The notes under the pieces are model-generated. The model saw only the letters and a program-made list of their open reading frames with translations. It made no database searches and was not told where the DNA came from. From NCBI RefSeq assembly GCF_019399895.1, contig NC_091864.1, positions 6,116,001 through 6,180,000 on the forward strand: 64,000 nucleotides of DNA. Direction: 5' to 3'. Shown in pieces: positions 51,740 through 64,000 of the stretch. Origin of the DNA: Cardiocondyla obscurior (Eukaryota; Arthropoda; Insecta; Hymenoptera; Formicidae). The position numbers and the translations under genes were made by a program. Every line of letters begins with the position of its first letter. Positions within the stretch are counted from its first letter, which is position 1.

Positions 51740-53053
51740 TGCGTCCTTCGACTCCGTGGTGGCGGCTGATCAGGGAAACAACCGAGTATTAAAACGCGCT
51801 GAGGCTATCGCCAAGACGGCCGCTCGCCAGAACCGAGAATGTCACTCGCGCTCGCGTATGTGCGTACGCTGTTTGAATGCTAACGGATGTGTCGACCGAG
51901 CGAGCAGAGTGGAGGCTACGAAACCGTGCGAGTCAAGTTCCACTCTGTGACTACGAATGATGTAAGCCTTCATCGAAACAAATTTCCATAAATAGGTAAG
52001 CATATGCATTAAGAAATCGACCGATTTGCCATCAAATACGTAAGAAAATAATTCGATTAATCAATTAATTACACAATTAAAATAAATAATTATTTAATTA
52101 AATTTCTTACGTATATGTGTTCGTTTGGATAGACGCTGACTCGCACAGTCGAGAATCAGCTGCGCCGGTCGCGAACGAGATGGCGGCCTGATCGTACGTG
52201 TATGTGAGGACGTCAAAGAGAATAATTCAGAACGATCGGAGTGTCCTCTGAAGTGGCGAGCAGCGAACCAAAGATTTGCAAATACACTTTTGATGCTCTG
52301 CTTTTCCTTTTTTTTTTCCCGAACAAAGTACGCGGACACTTTTTTTCTACTAAAAAGTAAAACATATGGGAGGCCGGTGGTCTTTATTCAAACTTGATTA
52401 TTTTGTGTGCCTCTTCGAGCGTGTAACTTTCTCTTGAGATCGTATTTTCGAACGCAAAGGGTGCAGTAGAGTACAGATAACGGTCTCGGAGAGAAAGGAG
52501 CACCCGCGTTTCTCTCGTTCGTGGTGCATCGTGCATCGTGCATCGTACCCCGCGCCAAGAGCGCTTGTTCGCCTGTTCGTTCGCGCTCGAGAGCGTCCGG
52601 TCCACGTCCGTTCGCGCTTCATTCCCTCGTCTCGTTCTGGCGATTGTCTGGCAGCGGGCAGTGTCCGCACGTTCATTCGTACGTCGCAGGCTGTCGGGAA
52701 CCAGGCCAGGGTGGCTGCGAGCATCCGTTGCGTGAGTGGCGTAATCGCGAACCCAGTGGGTCGCGAGGAGGTGGTGTGCGTGACGACAGCGGTTTTCCGA
52801 CACGACACGGTGATACGCGCGGAGCGCGGCACAGCACGGCGCGACGGAGGAGAGTTGACGAGGAAACGATATTTGCGTGCATGCGATGTTAGCCGCTCGT
52901 CGGCCGAAAAAATTCGCACGACGTGTTGCTCAGGTCCCCTTTACCCGCGCGTGCGTCTCCACGCCACGCCGATGTGAGTCGGACGATCGTCCCGGGCTAC
53001 GATAAATCGCAACGCGACATTTAGGTATTAAGACGCAGCACGCATTCATTATC
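51740..53053. promoter_or_regulatory. divergent promoter region Cks1 / PP6 regulatory subunit
   Basis: Interval between two opposite starts. A CpG-rich block (52.1-53.0 kb) lies next to the PP6-subunit ATG and is probably its promoter and 5' UTR. A small inverted repeat sits at 52036-52115. GC-rich open frames on both strands overlap one another and are not genes. Confidence 0.5.
52036..52115. repeat. 80-base AT-rich inverted repeat
   Basis: Ends ATACGTAAGAAA...TTTCTTACGTAT are reverse complements over at least 12 bases. The centre is a run of TTAATTA words that can also pair. It may be a tiny MITE. Confidence 0.45.
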
Positions 53054-56000
53054 ATGTTCTGGACGAATAATTACGTGTCGTCGCCGCATATCGAGGCATT
53101 GCTCAACAAGGAGGCAAGTGACTCCTGCTTGCACACATATTACTGTTTTGTCTCTCCCTTCGGGTGATTTCCGTTGTCGTTAATATCTAATCAGTTAATT
53201 GATTACAGGATGTCACTCTACACGAGCTGATGGATGAGGAGGACATCCTGCAAGAGTGCAAAAGTCAAAATAAAAAATTGGTCGAATAGTAAGTGAAGCT
53301 GTCATGGTGTTCTTAACTGTAAAATTGTATTGATTGTTTATTATGCCTAGTGCCTAGTGCTTCAATAAAAATTATATCAATGTGTAATTAATAGTCTCAC
53401 AAGGCCTGCTGTCATGGAAGAATTAGTTACATTAACCACAAAAGAACCATCTACCGACATCGAAGAGCGTTGGCGTTACAAGTATCCCAATGTTGCTTGT
53501 GAGTTGCTTACATGTGATGTGCCTACATTAAATGAGAAATTGGCAGGTACTTGGAATCTCATTGCCATACTTAATAATTGGAAGTGTCTATAGTCATAAA
53601 TTTTTAAACATGTTTCTTGAATAATTTTTTAGGTGATGAGGCACTTTTGGCAAAATTATATTCTTTCATAGATACAGATCAACCATTAAATCCACTACTT
53701 GCATCATTTTTCAGTAAAACTATTGGAGTGCTAGTTGCTCGTAAAAGTGATCAGGTAATTACATAAATATTTGTTTTTATGTAGATGATTTTTTAGTTTA
53801 GTTTTACAAAATATATACAGGGTGTCTATGACACAATAAAAATAATTTTAAGGGTAGGTAGGCTTAGGTTATAAGTTAATTAAATTTTACAATAACTTTT
53901 CTTTAATGCTGATATCTAATTAATTATTATTATGTAATATTAGTTAAATAATAAACTGTTTTTTCCTATATTATCCACATATCTATCCATCCTGGATATT
54001 TCCATCTATTCCAGAATTGGTATTCCTATCAGTTCACATGCTTACAGGTTTTAGAATTTCTTAAAAGTCGTCAGAGATGTGTAGATCTACTGTTGCAACA
54101 TTTAGAGACTTCAGCTATCATGGACTTAGTACTCAAACTTGTTACTCAGGTTGAAGGCAGTGATATGCGTCAAAACATATTAAATGTAAGATATTTCTAT
54201 ATTTATTATTATTTAGCTACTGTTATGTAATTGAGTTCTTGTTAATATGTATATATATATATGTTTCTGTATATCTCTTTGATAGTGGCTAGATAGTCAA
54301 CATTTAGTGCAAAGACTGGTAAAATTGTTAGCACCTACTTCAGAAGTAGCCAAACACGCTAACGCGGCACAATTACTTTGCGACATGGTGACGGTAGCTA
54401 GAGAAACTCAACGTACATCTATAGAACGCGCTGATCCAGATCCTATTTTAAATACTTTAGAATCGTGAGTATATTTCTGCAAAATTATGACAAGTTAAAC
54501 GAAGTTATCGTATTACACAAATATTAACTTGATGAATAAAATATATTGATTAATAAAATATATCGATTAATATAATAATTTTGTTATGCAGAGGAGAAAC
54601 TGTGAGCCTATTGTTAGAAACTATTCTAACAGCAGAAAAGGTAGAAAGTAGTATTGTCGGTGGAATACAAGTGCTTTTGGTTCTTTTAGGTCAAAAAGCC
54701 AGCAAGTATGACGAAAATATTTTATAATATTATAATTTCATATTATAAATGGATAAAGCACAGTATGCAATAATTAATTTTTCGCAGTTCATCAAATGAA
54801 GGAGATGTGCACGGTAATGGTGAAGACACAACGGATAATGAGCAATGTATTAAAATTTCAAATGCTATTTTACCATATTTGGAACATCTTCACAAACTTC
54901 TTCTAGATCCACCATATGTAAGAACTATTTCAATACATTTTATAAAAATACATTTGACATAATATTTTGTTTTATATTATTGTAAAAATTACACAAATTT
55001 TTTATTTAGAAACCTGCCGTTAAAACAACTGTTGGACTATTAGAATGTCCATTGGGAAACACTCGTTTGCATGTAGCAAAGTTGTTAAGCGCGTTATTAG
55101 CAACGGAAAATTTAAAGATCCACGAAAGTTTAGAAAATTTGGGAACATTCCAAACATTATTGGTAAGATTACATTTTATGAGTAAATGCAAATTATCACA
55201 TACTTTTAATATATCGTCACTTATTTTTCGTTTAAATATATTACAGGATCTGTTTTTCAAATATACATGGAATAATTTCTTACATACACAAGTACAACAG
55301 TGCCTGGCCTTAGCTATTAATTGCGGACAACGGGATAATAACATTATTTATAATAATGTAAGTTATACCTTTTACGACATGGAAATAAATCGTAATATAA
55401 AAACATTAAATAATTCAAGTGTTTTTATTTCCAGATATTCATCAAGTGCAAATTAATAGAGAGAATTTTAGAAGCATGGGATAAAAACGAGAGTAAACAG
55501 TAAGATTGCCGAAAGTATTAAATTTTGCATAATTATTTTGCAAAAAAATATTAATATTAAAACATTGGAATTTGATTGCAGAAATAAGGAAAATGGTGTT
55601 CGTCAAGGCTACATGGGACATTTGATAAATATTGCGAACAATATTGTTACTCAATGCGAAAAAAATAATATACTGGCCAGCTTCTTAAAAAACAATTTAT
55701 CACCCGAGTGTCTTACTAAGTGGGAAAATCTTGTGAGTGTACAGTTGGTAGAAATTAATAAAGTTCACCAAACTGTAATGATGGTACGTAGTATACTGTG
55801 TGTACACTAAAAGACAGATGCGGCATTTGCTTCGGCAACGTAATAAAATATAATTAAAGTAAAAAAATCAGCAATGTTAATTACAATTAAATTTTTAGGG
55901 TGATCAGGCTCCAGTGTACCTGATGAGCTCCGAAGAAAATCCAAACGAGTACAATTCTTACTCGCAAGAGACATACACGCAACAGGTTAACAAATACATA

Positions 56001-57457
56001 CATATTATTGATACAATTAAACTAAGATTATTTAGTTCCTTATTTATCGTAAGATATTTTTCGTATTAGATGTACTCCAATTATCAGGGTCAACAAATAA
56101 CACCTCCATTCATTGAAAACTTTGGATTTCACGACGATGAGTTTAACGATGGTGATGATGCGCTTCAGTAAGTATACACGCGAGATTTTATTAAAAATGA
56201 ATAGCATTACTAGGGACGCAGTTATAGAGTTCATGAGAGCCATGCGTGAAAAAAGCATGACGTTGATATTGTCATAGTCATTTCTCCTTTCCTCTTCCCC
56301 CAACTATTTTCGTAAAGAGGTATGATATTATAGTAATCCAGTTGACCAATTAACAACGTTGGCCTTTACTCTCAGTGAAGAAGATCTCGACAAGCGAGAA
56401 GATATGTTCAATAAGGTAAATATATAGTTATTATTAAATAAAATTATTATAAAATGTTTTATTTGAAATTGTGATAAAAAGAAATTATTTGGTTATGTCA
56501 TGTTAAAGCTGTGCCAACAAAAACAAAAAGCTGGACTTGAGGATTGCGGCAGTGGCCTAGAATGGGGAGACGAGGGTGAACTGACTTTTCAGACCGTGGT
56601 GGACAAACGAGACTGGCACTCGAAACAACAACATCAGGATTCTTCATCTAGTTCATCAGACGATGATGATGAGGAACCACGCGATATGCATATGGAAGTT
56701 GACACAACTGATCGTACGTTTTTTATTGTGATTTAATGTTCAAAAAGTTCAAAATTATTGTATCGAAATGTTGCAATTTTAGCCTGGGATACTACTGAAC
56801 CATTAAACACTGGTACTATTCTTCCGCCAGTTAATCCATGGGATGTGGTACCATCAGAGCCAGTAGAATCTACTGGATGGGCCAATTTTGAAAATTTTGA
56901 AAATACTTTGAGTATGGAAAATACCGCGAGTGAAGATAAAAAACCGTGCGAGGAACTTAAAGAGAAAAAATCAGAAGCAATGATCACAAATATAACGGAA
57001 AAAGATGTACCACCTAGTGAAAATGTTGGAGAGGATGACGAAAAGAACAAAGACCACATAGATAGAACGGGATTGCCAATTGCGGAAACTAATCTCGAAG
57101 ACAGCAAAAGTTATGAACACAGAATAGTAGCCTCCACGAGTGAGGCTAGGAGTGTCGATCCTAGCGAGTTATCGGTTAACAGGTATTTATTTATATAGCA
57201 TTTAATTTATGAAATATTCATTAAAGCAACAGCTTTACTTATTATAGTTTATATCGAGCTAAAAAGTCAATTAATAAAAATTTTGTATTGTTTTTTCTAG
57301 AGATATTAAAAGCACGACGGAAACCGAAATTGAAAAAGATGCAAACAATATGGAAAATGAAGAACCGTCAATTGAACATCAAGTTATAACCGCTTCATCG
57401 GAAAGTGCGTCTACTGGCACCGTTGATGTTCTATCGATGCCTGAAGACACTAAATGA
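53054..57457 (+). CDS. PPP6R3: PP6 regulatory subunit (SAPS family, PPP6R)
   Basis: Scaffold that selects substrates for protein phosphatase 6. Eighteen exons: 53054-53113, 53209-53288, 53395-53546, 53633-53754, 54048-54185, 54286-54464, 54592-54705, 54788-54917, 55010-55162, 55247-55357, 55435-55499, 55582-55783, 55899-55985, 56070-56167, 56334-56415, 56509-56713, 56783-57182, 57301-57457, giving 844 residues. The SAPS domain fills about the first 500: [52 protein letters not shown]-like [45 protein letters not shown]. The rest is acidic and low-complexity (DDDDEEP) with conserved [10 protein letters not shown]. Intron 1 has a GC donor. Only one family member is expected per insect genome, so it cannot be pinned to one vertebrate paralog (R1, R2 or R3). 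Confidence 0.95.
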
Positions 57458-57648
57458 GACGTTTTCCCTTGCCTACGTTAAATGATCTATGGCAATAGGA
57501 AGAGAGAATCATATCAGTATCGAATCGTACATGAACGATCGGAAGCATATTGCGCTTTCTCTATTTTTCATTAGACACCACGTTAATTATGCTTTAAGAA
57601 AACGTTGACGCTGGGCACATTGTGGTCCCGCCGCAGGGTATCTCTTTG

Positions 57649-57654
57649 AATAAA
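57649..57654 (+). promoter_or_regulatory. polyadenylation signal of the PP6 subunit gene
   Basis: AATAAA about 190 bases after the stop codon. It is followed by T-rich sequence and is the first canonical signal downstream. Confidence 0.5.
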
Positions 57655-58835
57655 TCCAGAATGCCGAAAAATGATCAACGCTCAACTACACTTAGTGAAT
57701 AATTTGATGTTTATTATATATAAGTATATCATCCCCTTTTTATCCCCGTCCCCTAAATGGCCAATATCTACAAGCATTTCTGCAAAAATCAAGTCCTCCC
57801 TCTGCCCCGTATATTTTACGATTATTGTTAAGAGTTTCGTAAGTTGTTATTTATACGTAATTGATAATTGATTTTTAGCAAAATATAAAAAATGGACATG
57901 ATAAATCGCAACATTGCGATTTTTATGCGATATAGGCAATTTATAAAGAAGGAAAGAGAAAAAGGATGGCTAAATCTCACATCCGCATGTTCCATTTGCA
58001 ACATTTGACATTTAATTGAATTTTCATATATTGGACACACACAAAACATACACTCACACAAACATGAAACATTTATCATACGTTTATATATTAAAAAAGC
58101 GGATGAGAAATATAAGAGAAGAGAGTTATCATAATACTGTTTAATATTATATAAGACCGGTATTTCACAAACTGGTGCTTTTGCTTATTACTTCGATAAG
58201 GCAAAGGTACTTAGGTGCAGTGCCTACTGTTTAACTGAGTGTACATTAGTTCGACGAAATGATACAAGCAGAAAAAAAAAAGAGGAGAAAGAGAATCGAG
58301 AATATTTTTATTACCTTTTGTCGTAATAATCAGTCAAAATTTGTACATGATATCGTATTAATCGAGCCCTTGACGAACCTGCGCGTTTATTTGCATTCCA
58401 AAATACCAAAAAGAAAGATTTATACGTACCTTTAAGCGACTGTTGAAGTCTTTCATCAAGATCTTCCAAAAGTAAATAGTTAAATTGCGAAAATTAATGT
58501 CAAAATGTCGCGCATGCTTCGATCGAGCTATCTTATGTATACCCATCATTTTTTCGAGAGATTATTCTGTGAATTATGTTACCTGATTGTTCCAATTGTG
58601 ACTTTCTTCTGCCTCGCAAATTTTGCAGCAGCAATGTGTTTATAGCGTTGTACACGAGATATTGTTCATAATTAAATAAAAAAAAAAAATAATAAAATAT
58701 TGTTCTAAATCCTAAAGAAGCGTATAATTATAAATACGTTGTTACAAGTTTAATATCGAAATTTTATAAATTGCGTACATCACACTATGCGTCGTATTTA
58801 CGTTCTATCTTATAATCAATAATTTACTATGCACG

Positions 58836-58841
58836 TTTATT
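58836..58841 (-). promoter_or_regulatory. possible polyadenylation signal of secreted Ser/Thr-rich gene
   Basis: AATAAA on the minus strand, about 110 bases after the stop codon at 58955. Confidence 0.35.
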
Positions 58842-58954
58842 ACCGATAGCATCGTCGTGTAAGTGCAGTCTTTACGTTCCACGTTTTTCTTCTCGCTTTC
58901 AATCAATAAACACATTTAGATGCGTGATCCCGAAGGTGGAGAATTTTGTTAAGA

Positions 58955-59510
58955 TTAGAATTTGTCTTCCTGAGGTGTATTGTATAATGATATATCGACG
59001 CTTTCTTGTCTGCAAAGTATGTAAAAAAATAATTGAAATTATTGTTCGCAATTAGTAGACACTCCTACATCAATTTTTTTTTTTTTTTTAACGTCATCGA
59101 GTATAAAGTAAAACAGTTTACCCTTCGGCACTTTCGCTACTCGTGGTGTTATCCGTGTCCGCAAGAATTCCGATCTCGTAAACCACCGCTTTTATCACAT
59201 ATCTAAAGACAGCAAGAGATATTAGTAACAATTTATTTTACATGCTGTGTATCGAGGAGTATCTGAAAGAGATTTACACGTCGGTGTTCGTGATCTCCGT
59301 CGAGTTGTCTGTCGTGCTCTCCGTCGAGATGCTTGAACTTTCTGACGACCGTTCCATCGAACTCTCGGTCGAGTTTCCGTACGTGAAATCTGGTAACGGG
59401 CTGGCACACACTCGCTGCAACATCGTCGTTATTAATATCGACGTAAATAACAAAAGCGCAACGTAGGGCGGGCAGAAGGGCCGGCTGCAACGTGATACCG
59501 TGCGCGACAT
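58955..59510 (-). CDS. small secreted Ser/Thr-rich protein (unrecognised)
   Basis: Exons in transcription order: 59510-59278, 59202-59122, 59009-58955, giving 122 residues. The N-terminus has a basic start and a hydrophobic core (YVALLLFTSILITTML), then CAS-PLP as a likely signal-peptidase site. A stretch very rich in Ser, Thr and Glu follows, with several N-x-S/T sites. The C-terminal third is different and looks structured (VYVIKAVVYEIGIL), then acidic, ending NTPQEDKF. Intron 1 was placed at GT|GTAAAT because its phase joins the next exon in frame; ignoring it leaves a stop straight away. A TATA box and initiator sit just upstream. I do not recognise the family; a processed or mucin-like extracellular protein is a guess. 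Confidence 0.7.
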
Positions 59511-59514
59511 TTTA

Positions 59515-59520
59515 AAGTGA
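59515..59520 (-). promoter_or_regulatory. initiator (Inr) of secreted Ser/Thr-rich gene
   Basis: Minus-strand TCACTT matches the arthropod initiator TCAKTY, with its A at 59518. It lies about 33 bases from the TATA start and only eight bases from the ATG. Confidence 0.45.
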
Positions 59521-59543
59521 GACTTGGATCAATCTGCCCGCGA

Positions 59544-59551
59544 CTTTTATA
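59544..59551 (-). promoter_or_regulatory. TATA box of secreted Ser/Thr-rich gene
   Basis: Minus-strand TATAAAAG at a standard distance from an initiator match. It is the clearest core promoter in the window. Confidence 0.6.
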
Positions 59552-61089
59552 GCGACGGACGTTTGTCCCTCGTTAACACCACCGCGCCTTGCACGCGGAT
59601 ACTTTTGCATTACGTATTCTCGATCGGTTCATAAGTGGTAGTGAAAATTTTCCCGATTGCGCACAAAGCGACTCGCCATTGAATTTCAATAACGAACACG
59701 AGCGTAATAAGAAAAATAAAAAAAAAGTTTAGTCATGCCTGCAAGATGCGCGTTTCGCCCCGTAATTTTCCAACGTAATTTCGCAACGAGCCTGTTAATG
59801 GAAATGTCACACTGATAACTCGTTCAAGGTTTTCGTAGAAATCCTTCGTGCGATCATACGTTATCACGACACGCGCGTTTTTTTTTCTTTTTTTGAGGGT
59901 ATTTAAAGCGAATTGAATTTCCGACGCGCAGTAGATATCCGGTAAAATATTTCCATCTAATCGCAACGACATGAATTTTAACGCGTCCTTTGTTTTTCGA
60001 CGTGCGAACGAAACACGAAGGCGAAATTGTACAAGCAGAATATTTCAAAGCGGATATCGCGGCTCGGCGATTTTGTGGCGTTGTACGCTGCTGTCTTAAA
60101 CATGGTAATTCAATTAGCGTGGTCGTGCAAACAAATCGCGTCATTTGGATACGCATTTGGATACCGGTGCATCATTCGAAATAATAGTATCCGGTACCTC
60201 GGATGCTATTTTAACGCGTCAAGTGACCGAAGACATTACGTACGTCAGTAATAGCCAGCACGCGTTGTGTACGCTGAAAGATAGATATAGCGACGGCAGC
60301 TAGCGAATGTGACTTTATCATAGCGTCGTGCACGTCGAGTTTTACATGTACCGCATATAGTATATACCGCGCCGGCCGGATTGCCGAAGACTAATTTCTC
60401 TCCGTTTTCTCATCCCTTGCTTCTGCCGCCTAGGATTACGCACGCTAGCCGCTGTCGCATCAGAAAATGCCATAATTACTTTTCAGTGTACATACACACG
60501 TTTCGAGGGAATCAGTTGAAAGATGTCGGTCGAAATTCTCTTACAAAAATGAATAAATACACGTTAACAATAAAGTTGATTTAGCTGAGCTTGTGACGAA
60601 TCACTTATTTCGAATACCGATTGACTTTTAATACTTGAAACACGTAACTTTCGGAAGAGCTCGATTTCAAAACTAAGAAATAATAACTTGCTTTTAAAAA
60701 GAAAATTCATCAAATAAAAATATCTTGTTATATGTAATCTTATATTTTTATAACAAAAGTGGTATTAAAAATATGTAACGCGTGACGAGAGAAAGGTAAA
60801 TACGCAATTAAACATGCAATTAATAAAATATATGTACTTATTTTTATCGAAGACAGCTAAAAGAGAATCTGCTTCAAGGTTAGGTAACGCTAGTAAGTAG
60901 TAGCGACTACCAAACACAGATGACTCGAGCACTTCCGTTTTTTATCCTAACCACCAATTTCGATCTTCGATGCGTAGTACATACGTACGTAATCAACGGC
61001 AATTAACGGTTATATTATTATAACAAGTTGCGGAAAGTGGTTTCTTTGGATTCAATGCAAGTGGAATTTTGCCGGAATACTCGTAAAAC
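59552..61089. promoter_or_regulatory. divergent upstream region, secreted protein / OCIAD1
   Basis: Interval between opposite start sites. Mixed composition with CpG-containing segments (60.0-60.4 kb). No exon or further core promoter motif was supported; the overlapping open frames on both strands look random. Confidence 0.4.
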
Positions 61090-62126
61090 ATGACGACCAG
61101 CGTAACGGACGTGCAGCAACCCGATTATCCCAAATACCGGCAGACACAGGTTAGGATTCAAATATTTAACGGTCTTATGATTCTAAGGTAAATGTATATT
61201 TATCGATTAAATTCGTAAATCAAAGCGGCTTTGGCTTAACGTGCATTTCATTTGTCTAGAAATATATGTGACGGCGATTGTTTCAGCTGCAATTGCATTG
61301 TAACCATACAAATTGCAGAAATTGGAGTTGACACCTGAGGAGATACAGGCCTGGCAGGAATGCATGAAAAGCTCAAGTGTTATGATACCGACGTTCCTCA
61401 GCGCGGCTTTGGGATATGGGATATGTAGGTTGACTCCATTTCGAGCAAATGCCAAATACGCTGCTGCGATCAGTGGTATTGTGGGTATGGTATCGAGTAG
61501 GATAGCCATTTCCGAAATGTGCCTGCTGAAAGTTGCTTCCATGCCTAACAGCAATCTTCGTGAGAGGCTAATAGAAGCAGGCTATCACGGATATAGATCT
61601 AGGTACAAGGCTTTTAGGCAAACTCAATTGTTTATTAATTTGTTCACAAAGTGGAATTTTGTACATCTCTGTTTGTAGAGAGAGGCAGTATCCAGGCTTT
61701 CGGCCGATAGATGTGCAGACCGAAATTCAGAGCTCCTCGGAACCGTCTACAGGAATAACGTTTAATGACTATCCACCGATGAACTCATACGACACATATT
61801 CCAGTATTAATGGCAGCAGTGAGTTGTGAAAGTTATTGTTAAAACTTACCCGCTACTATATGATTATAACTGCATGAATTATGTCTAAAGGTGACTCATA
61901 TTCCGAGGACACGGGTCTGACTGAATCAATAAATCTACAAAAAGGCGTCACCTACGACGAGCTCAGACAAAAGAATAGAGATGAATTTTACAAGAAAAAT
62001 AAGCAATGGCATACTCCTAGAACAAGAGAGCCTCTGATATCAAAGGAAACACCCGAGCAAGATCCTACAACTTACAACCCCTCACCGGTACAGAAGAGAA
62101 ATAAATACGGTGACTTGTGGGAGTAA
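61090..62126 (+). CDS. OCIAD1: OCIA domain-containing protein 1 (asrij)
   Basis: Endosomal/mitochondrial membrane protein; the fly ortholog asrij supports blood-cell progenitor maintenance through JAK/STAT and Notch trafficking (known biology). Exons: 61090-61149, 61319-61602, 61679-61818, 61891-62126, giving 239 residues. The OCIA domain fills about residues 21-115: LTPEEIQAWQECMKSS, the hydrophobic hairpin (FLSAALGYGIC and YAAAISGIVGMVSSRIAI), then RERLIEAGYHGYR. The C-terminal tail has KGVTYDELRQKNRDEF and ends KYGDLWE, both typical of OCIAD1. The start ATG is the first in frame. Complete. Confidence 0.93.
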
Positions 62127-62271
62127 AATTTAGTCAGCGGAATCTAGTTTTATCTCAGCACGTTGCAAATATTTTATGTATATATCTATATATGTATGCA
62201 TAGATTACGATTTCAAAATATGCAAATATTAAGTAATAGAAAACGTTAAAATTTTTTTTTCTAAATATGTA

Positions 62272-62277
62272 AATAAA
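62272..62277 (+). promoter_or_regulatory. polyadenylation signal of OCIAD1
   Basis: AATAAA about 145 bases after the stop codon, in an AT-rich 3' UTR. Confidence 0.5.
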
Positions 62278-62319
62278 AGTAAAAGATGTATAAATCGCGT
62301 TTGTAATGATCGTATGGTA

Positions 62320-64000
62320 TAATCAAGCTTCGCGCGACAATACTGCATTCTTGTCGTCTAAGCGACGTGCTGAATGATTCACGAGCTTAGATAGAAGTAT
62401 GAGACGTAACTCGTGTACTACCGCTCATAATTGAGTCACAATCTCGCGAGATAGCGGTGAGACACAAACGGCTATGAGGCGGCTAATTGATAGATGACGC
62501 CAGTCCGTAAATGCAGCTCGCTTGTTCGCTCGCGCGCGTGCGAGGCGGCCGTTTACAAAGCCAAGCGCAATGTAATGTAACGCTAGGTAATGCGGCGCGT
62601 TTCTCGGCTCTCCGTCATCCCGGTATGGTGTCATCCCCGCCGTGTTGTCACCTTGACGTACCCAGGATAGAAACTTCGCTCACTTCCCTGTCATAAGAGC
62701 TGTTGCCGCGTCCGTTCCCTATACTTTCCATAAGTTAACCGATAATTGCCGTTCGGTATTTGCCGTGCGACAAATTCGCGTTGCGCCCGCGGTATGCTCC
62801 GTCCCCTCCTATCCACGGAGATGATTTACATATGACTTGGTTGTAAGATGCGTTACATTTCGCTACGTGCATTGCACGCGAGTCGCGCTCGCGATTATCT
62901 CAGTCACCCCCTTGTCGCCGAGCGATCAATGTAATCGGTGCCCGCGAAAAAAATGTAATGAAATTGCCACCTCGCCTCGGATCGCAACGCCCTTAGCGCC
63001 GAGGGAGCTGGCAGTTCTGATATCTCGTTCTTGGCGTCCACCCATATCGATCCGGCTCGCCGACAGCCGCGGGATTTCAGCTCGACTCGTTCGCGAGGAT
63101 TTCTCTCATCGGGGCGAGGGTTTGAAAACCGGCGTGAAGGCGATAGCGATTATTACGTAATTGTTACATAAAACAGCGAGCCGATAACAATGGTCGCGAG
63201 CACCGCCTGCGTTTCCCAGGCGCGTAAAGGTCTCGGCGTTTGAGTTGCGATTTCGCACGATTAATAATTTTTATTTCCACAAGAGTCAGTAGCACGGTGC
63301 GGTATTAATAGGATCCGGTTGATTTACTTCGGTATCTCGTCTTGATCTTCCCGTCGTCGCTCGAGAATATCGGCGCATGTACGTAAAATGCGCACATATA
63401 CTCGACCCCGTGCCACGGCTTTGCTTACCGCGCGTCGCGGTGGTTGCAAATGCGAGCCGACGGCCATTGGTTGTCGGACACGACCAATGAGCAAGTACTA
63501 CTCCCATTCATAAGTCGCGTCGCTTCCGCGGGAACGTACGTGGGTGGGGAAGGTGGCGCGAGCGAGCGTTTCTCCACTCGCGGTTGAATTCGGACCGGTC
63601 AGCCGATCTCGTCACTTGCTCGTTGTCCCGTGAGCCGCGAGTCTTTTTGCCCTGACCAGGTCATTTCCAGCCCGAATACTTCGATGAGGTATTTTCCGCG
63701 TGTCATTGCGTTTTACCACGCGAACCTGTCATTCTCCGAGTCTATAATTAAGCAGCCTTTTGCATTAACTTGTCTAAATTGCGGTAATTTAATTTGCCCG
63801 CGAACTGTTTGTTCAGCCGCCTCATTAGTATTTCATTACTTTACCGTGAGGTAATTGCGACAGACAGAGGGATGTAGGCGCTCTTCCAGCCAATTTTGCC
63901 TTCGCGAGTATATTATATTAGCGTAATATTCTGTTATCGTTATTGTGCGATCTAATTTTAAGCTTGTAAAGTAAATTTGCGGGGAAAAAAGCGACACTGG
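62320..64000. other. CpG-rich interval, no gene supported
   Basis: GC and CpG content rise sharply to the right of OCIAD1 (62.5-63.7 kb), as at the promoters elsewhere in the window. It may be the promoter of a gene beyond the right edge. Open frames here lack splice sites or family similarity I can recognise. Confidence 0.4.

Larger units (their letters stand above)
57458..58954. other. non-coding interval between convergent genes
   Basis: Holds the 3' UTR of the PP6 subunit gene, with AATAAA at 57649, and the 3' flank of the minus-strand secreted-protein gene. AT-rich, with no exon recognised. Confidence 0.5.

Noticed and set aside
52384..52977. Overlapping long open frames of 120-173 codons on both strands
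   Set aside because: They overlap in many frames in CpG-rich promoter/5' UTR sequence, are Arg/Ser/Ala-rich, and match no family; the PP6 subunit starts just downstream.
1..64000. CRISPR arrays, operons, bacterial-type features, tRNA or rRNA genes
   Set aside because: None seen; the window is plainly eukaryotic, and no cloverleaf or rRNA sequence was recognised by eye.

Overview
The window reads as a piece of an insect nuclear genome. It is AT-rich and has short introns with canonical GT...AG borders. CpG-rich islands sit at divergent gene starts, and several small fold-back transposons are scattered through it. All recognisable proteins match animal families. The overall look (no CpG depletion, compact intron-rich genes, many foldback MITEs) fits a hymenopteran, most likely an ant, but that placement is inference. 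Exon borders below were set by eye from splice sites, reading phase and family resemblance; no alignment was run.

Left part (1-20.1 kb): the 3' two-thirds of an AMP deaminase gene (+) is followed tail-to-tail by an SLC35B4-type nucleotide-sugar transporter (-). Next comes a tandemly duplicated first-exon-like segment (7.66-8.33 kb, +). A complete eight-exon CYP4-type cytochrome P450 (-) spans 8.75-20.1 kb with very long introns. A short spliced plus-strand candidate transcript lies inside the P450's last intron.

Middle (20.1-40.7 kb): mostly non-coding. It holds two small minus-strand genes for secreted proteins sharing an unusual 12-cysteine pattern, two blocks of C..C..C..CCC, which I cannot assign to a named family. 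It also holds several fold-back elements and a probable LINE reverse-transcriptase remnant.

Right part (40.7-62.1 kb): a gene-dense housekeeping block. It contains zer-1 (Cul2 N-degron receptor, -), axonemal dynein intermediate chain DNAI4/WDR78 (+), Vps25 of ESCRT-II (+), Cks1-type cyclin-kinase subunit (-), a PP6 regulatory subunit of the SAPS family (+), an unrecognised small secreted Ser/Thr-rich protein with a TATA box and initiator (-), and OCIAD1/asrij (+). Three intervals (43.9-45.2, 51.7-53.1 and 59.6-61.1 kb) are divergent promoter regions. The last 1.9 kb is CpG-rich with no gene I can support.

The housekeeping genes share no pathway; the order is ordinary insect synteny. The most novel material is the paired 12-Cys genes, the duplicated first exon with its possible antisense transcript, and the short TATA-driven secreted protein.
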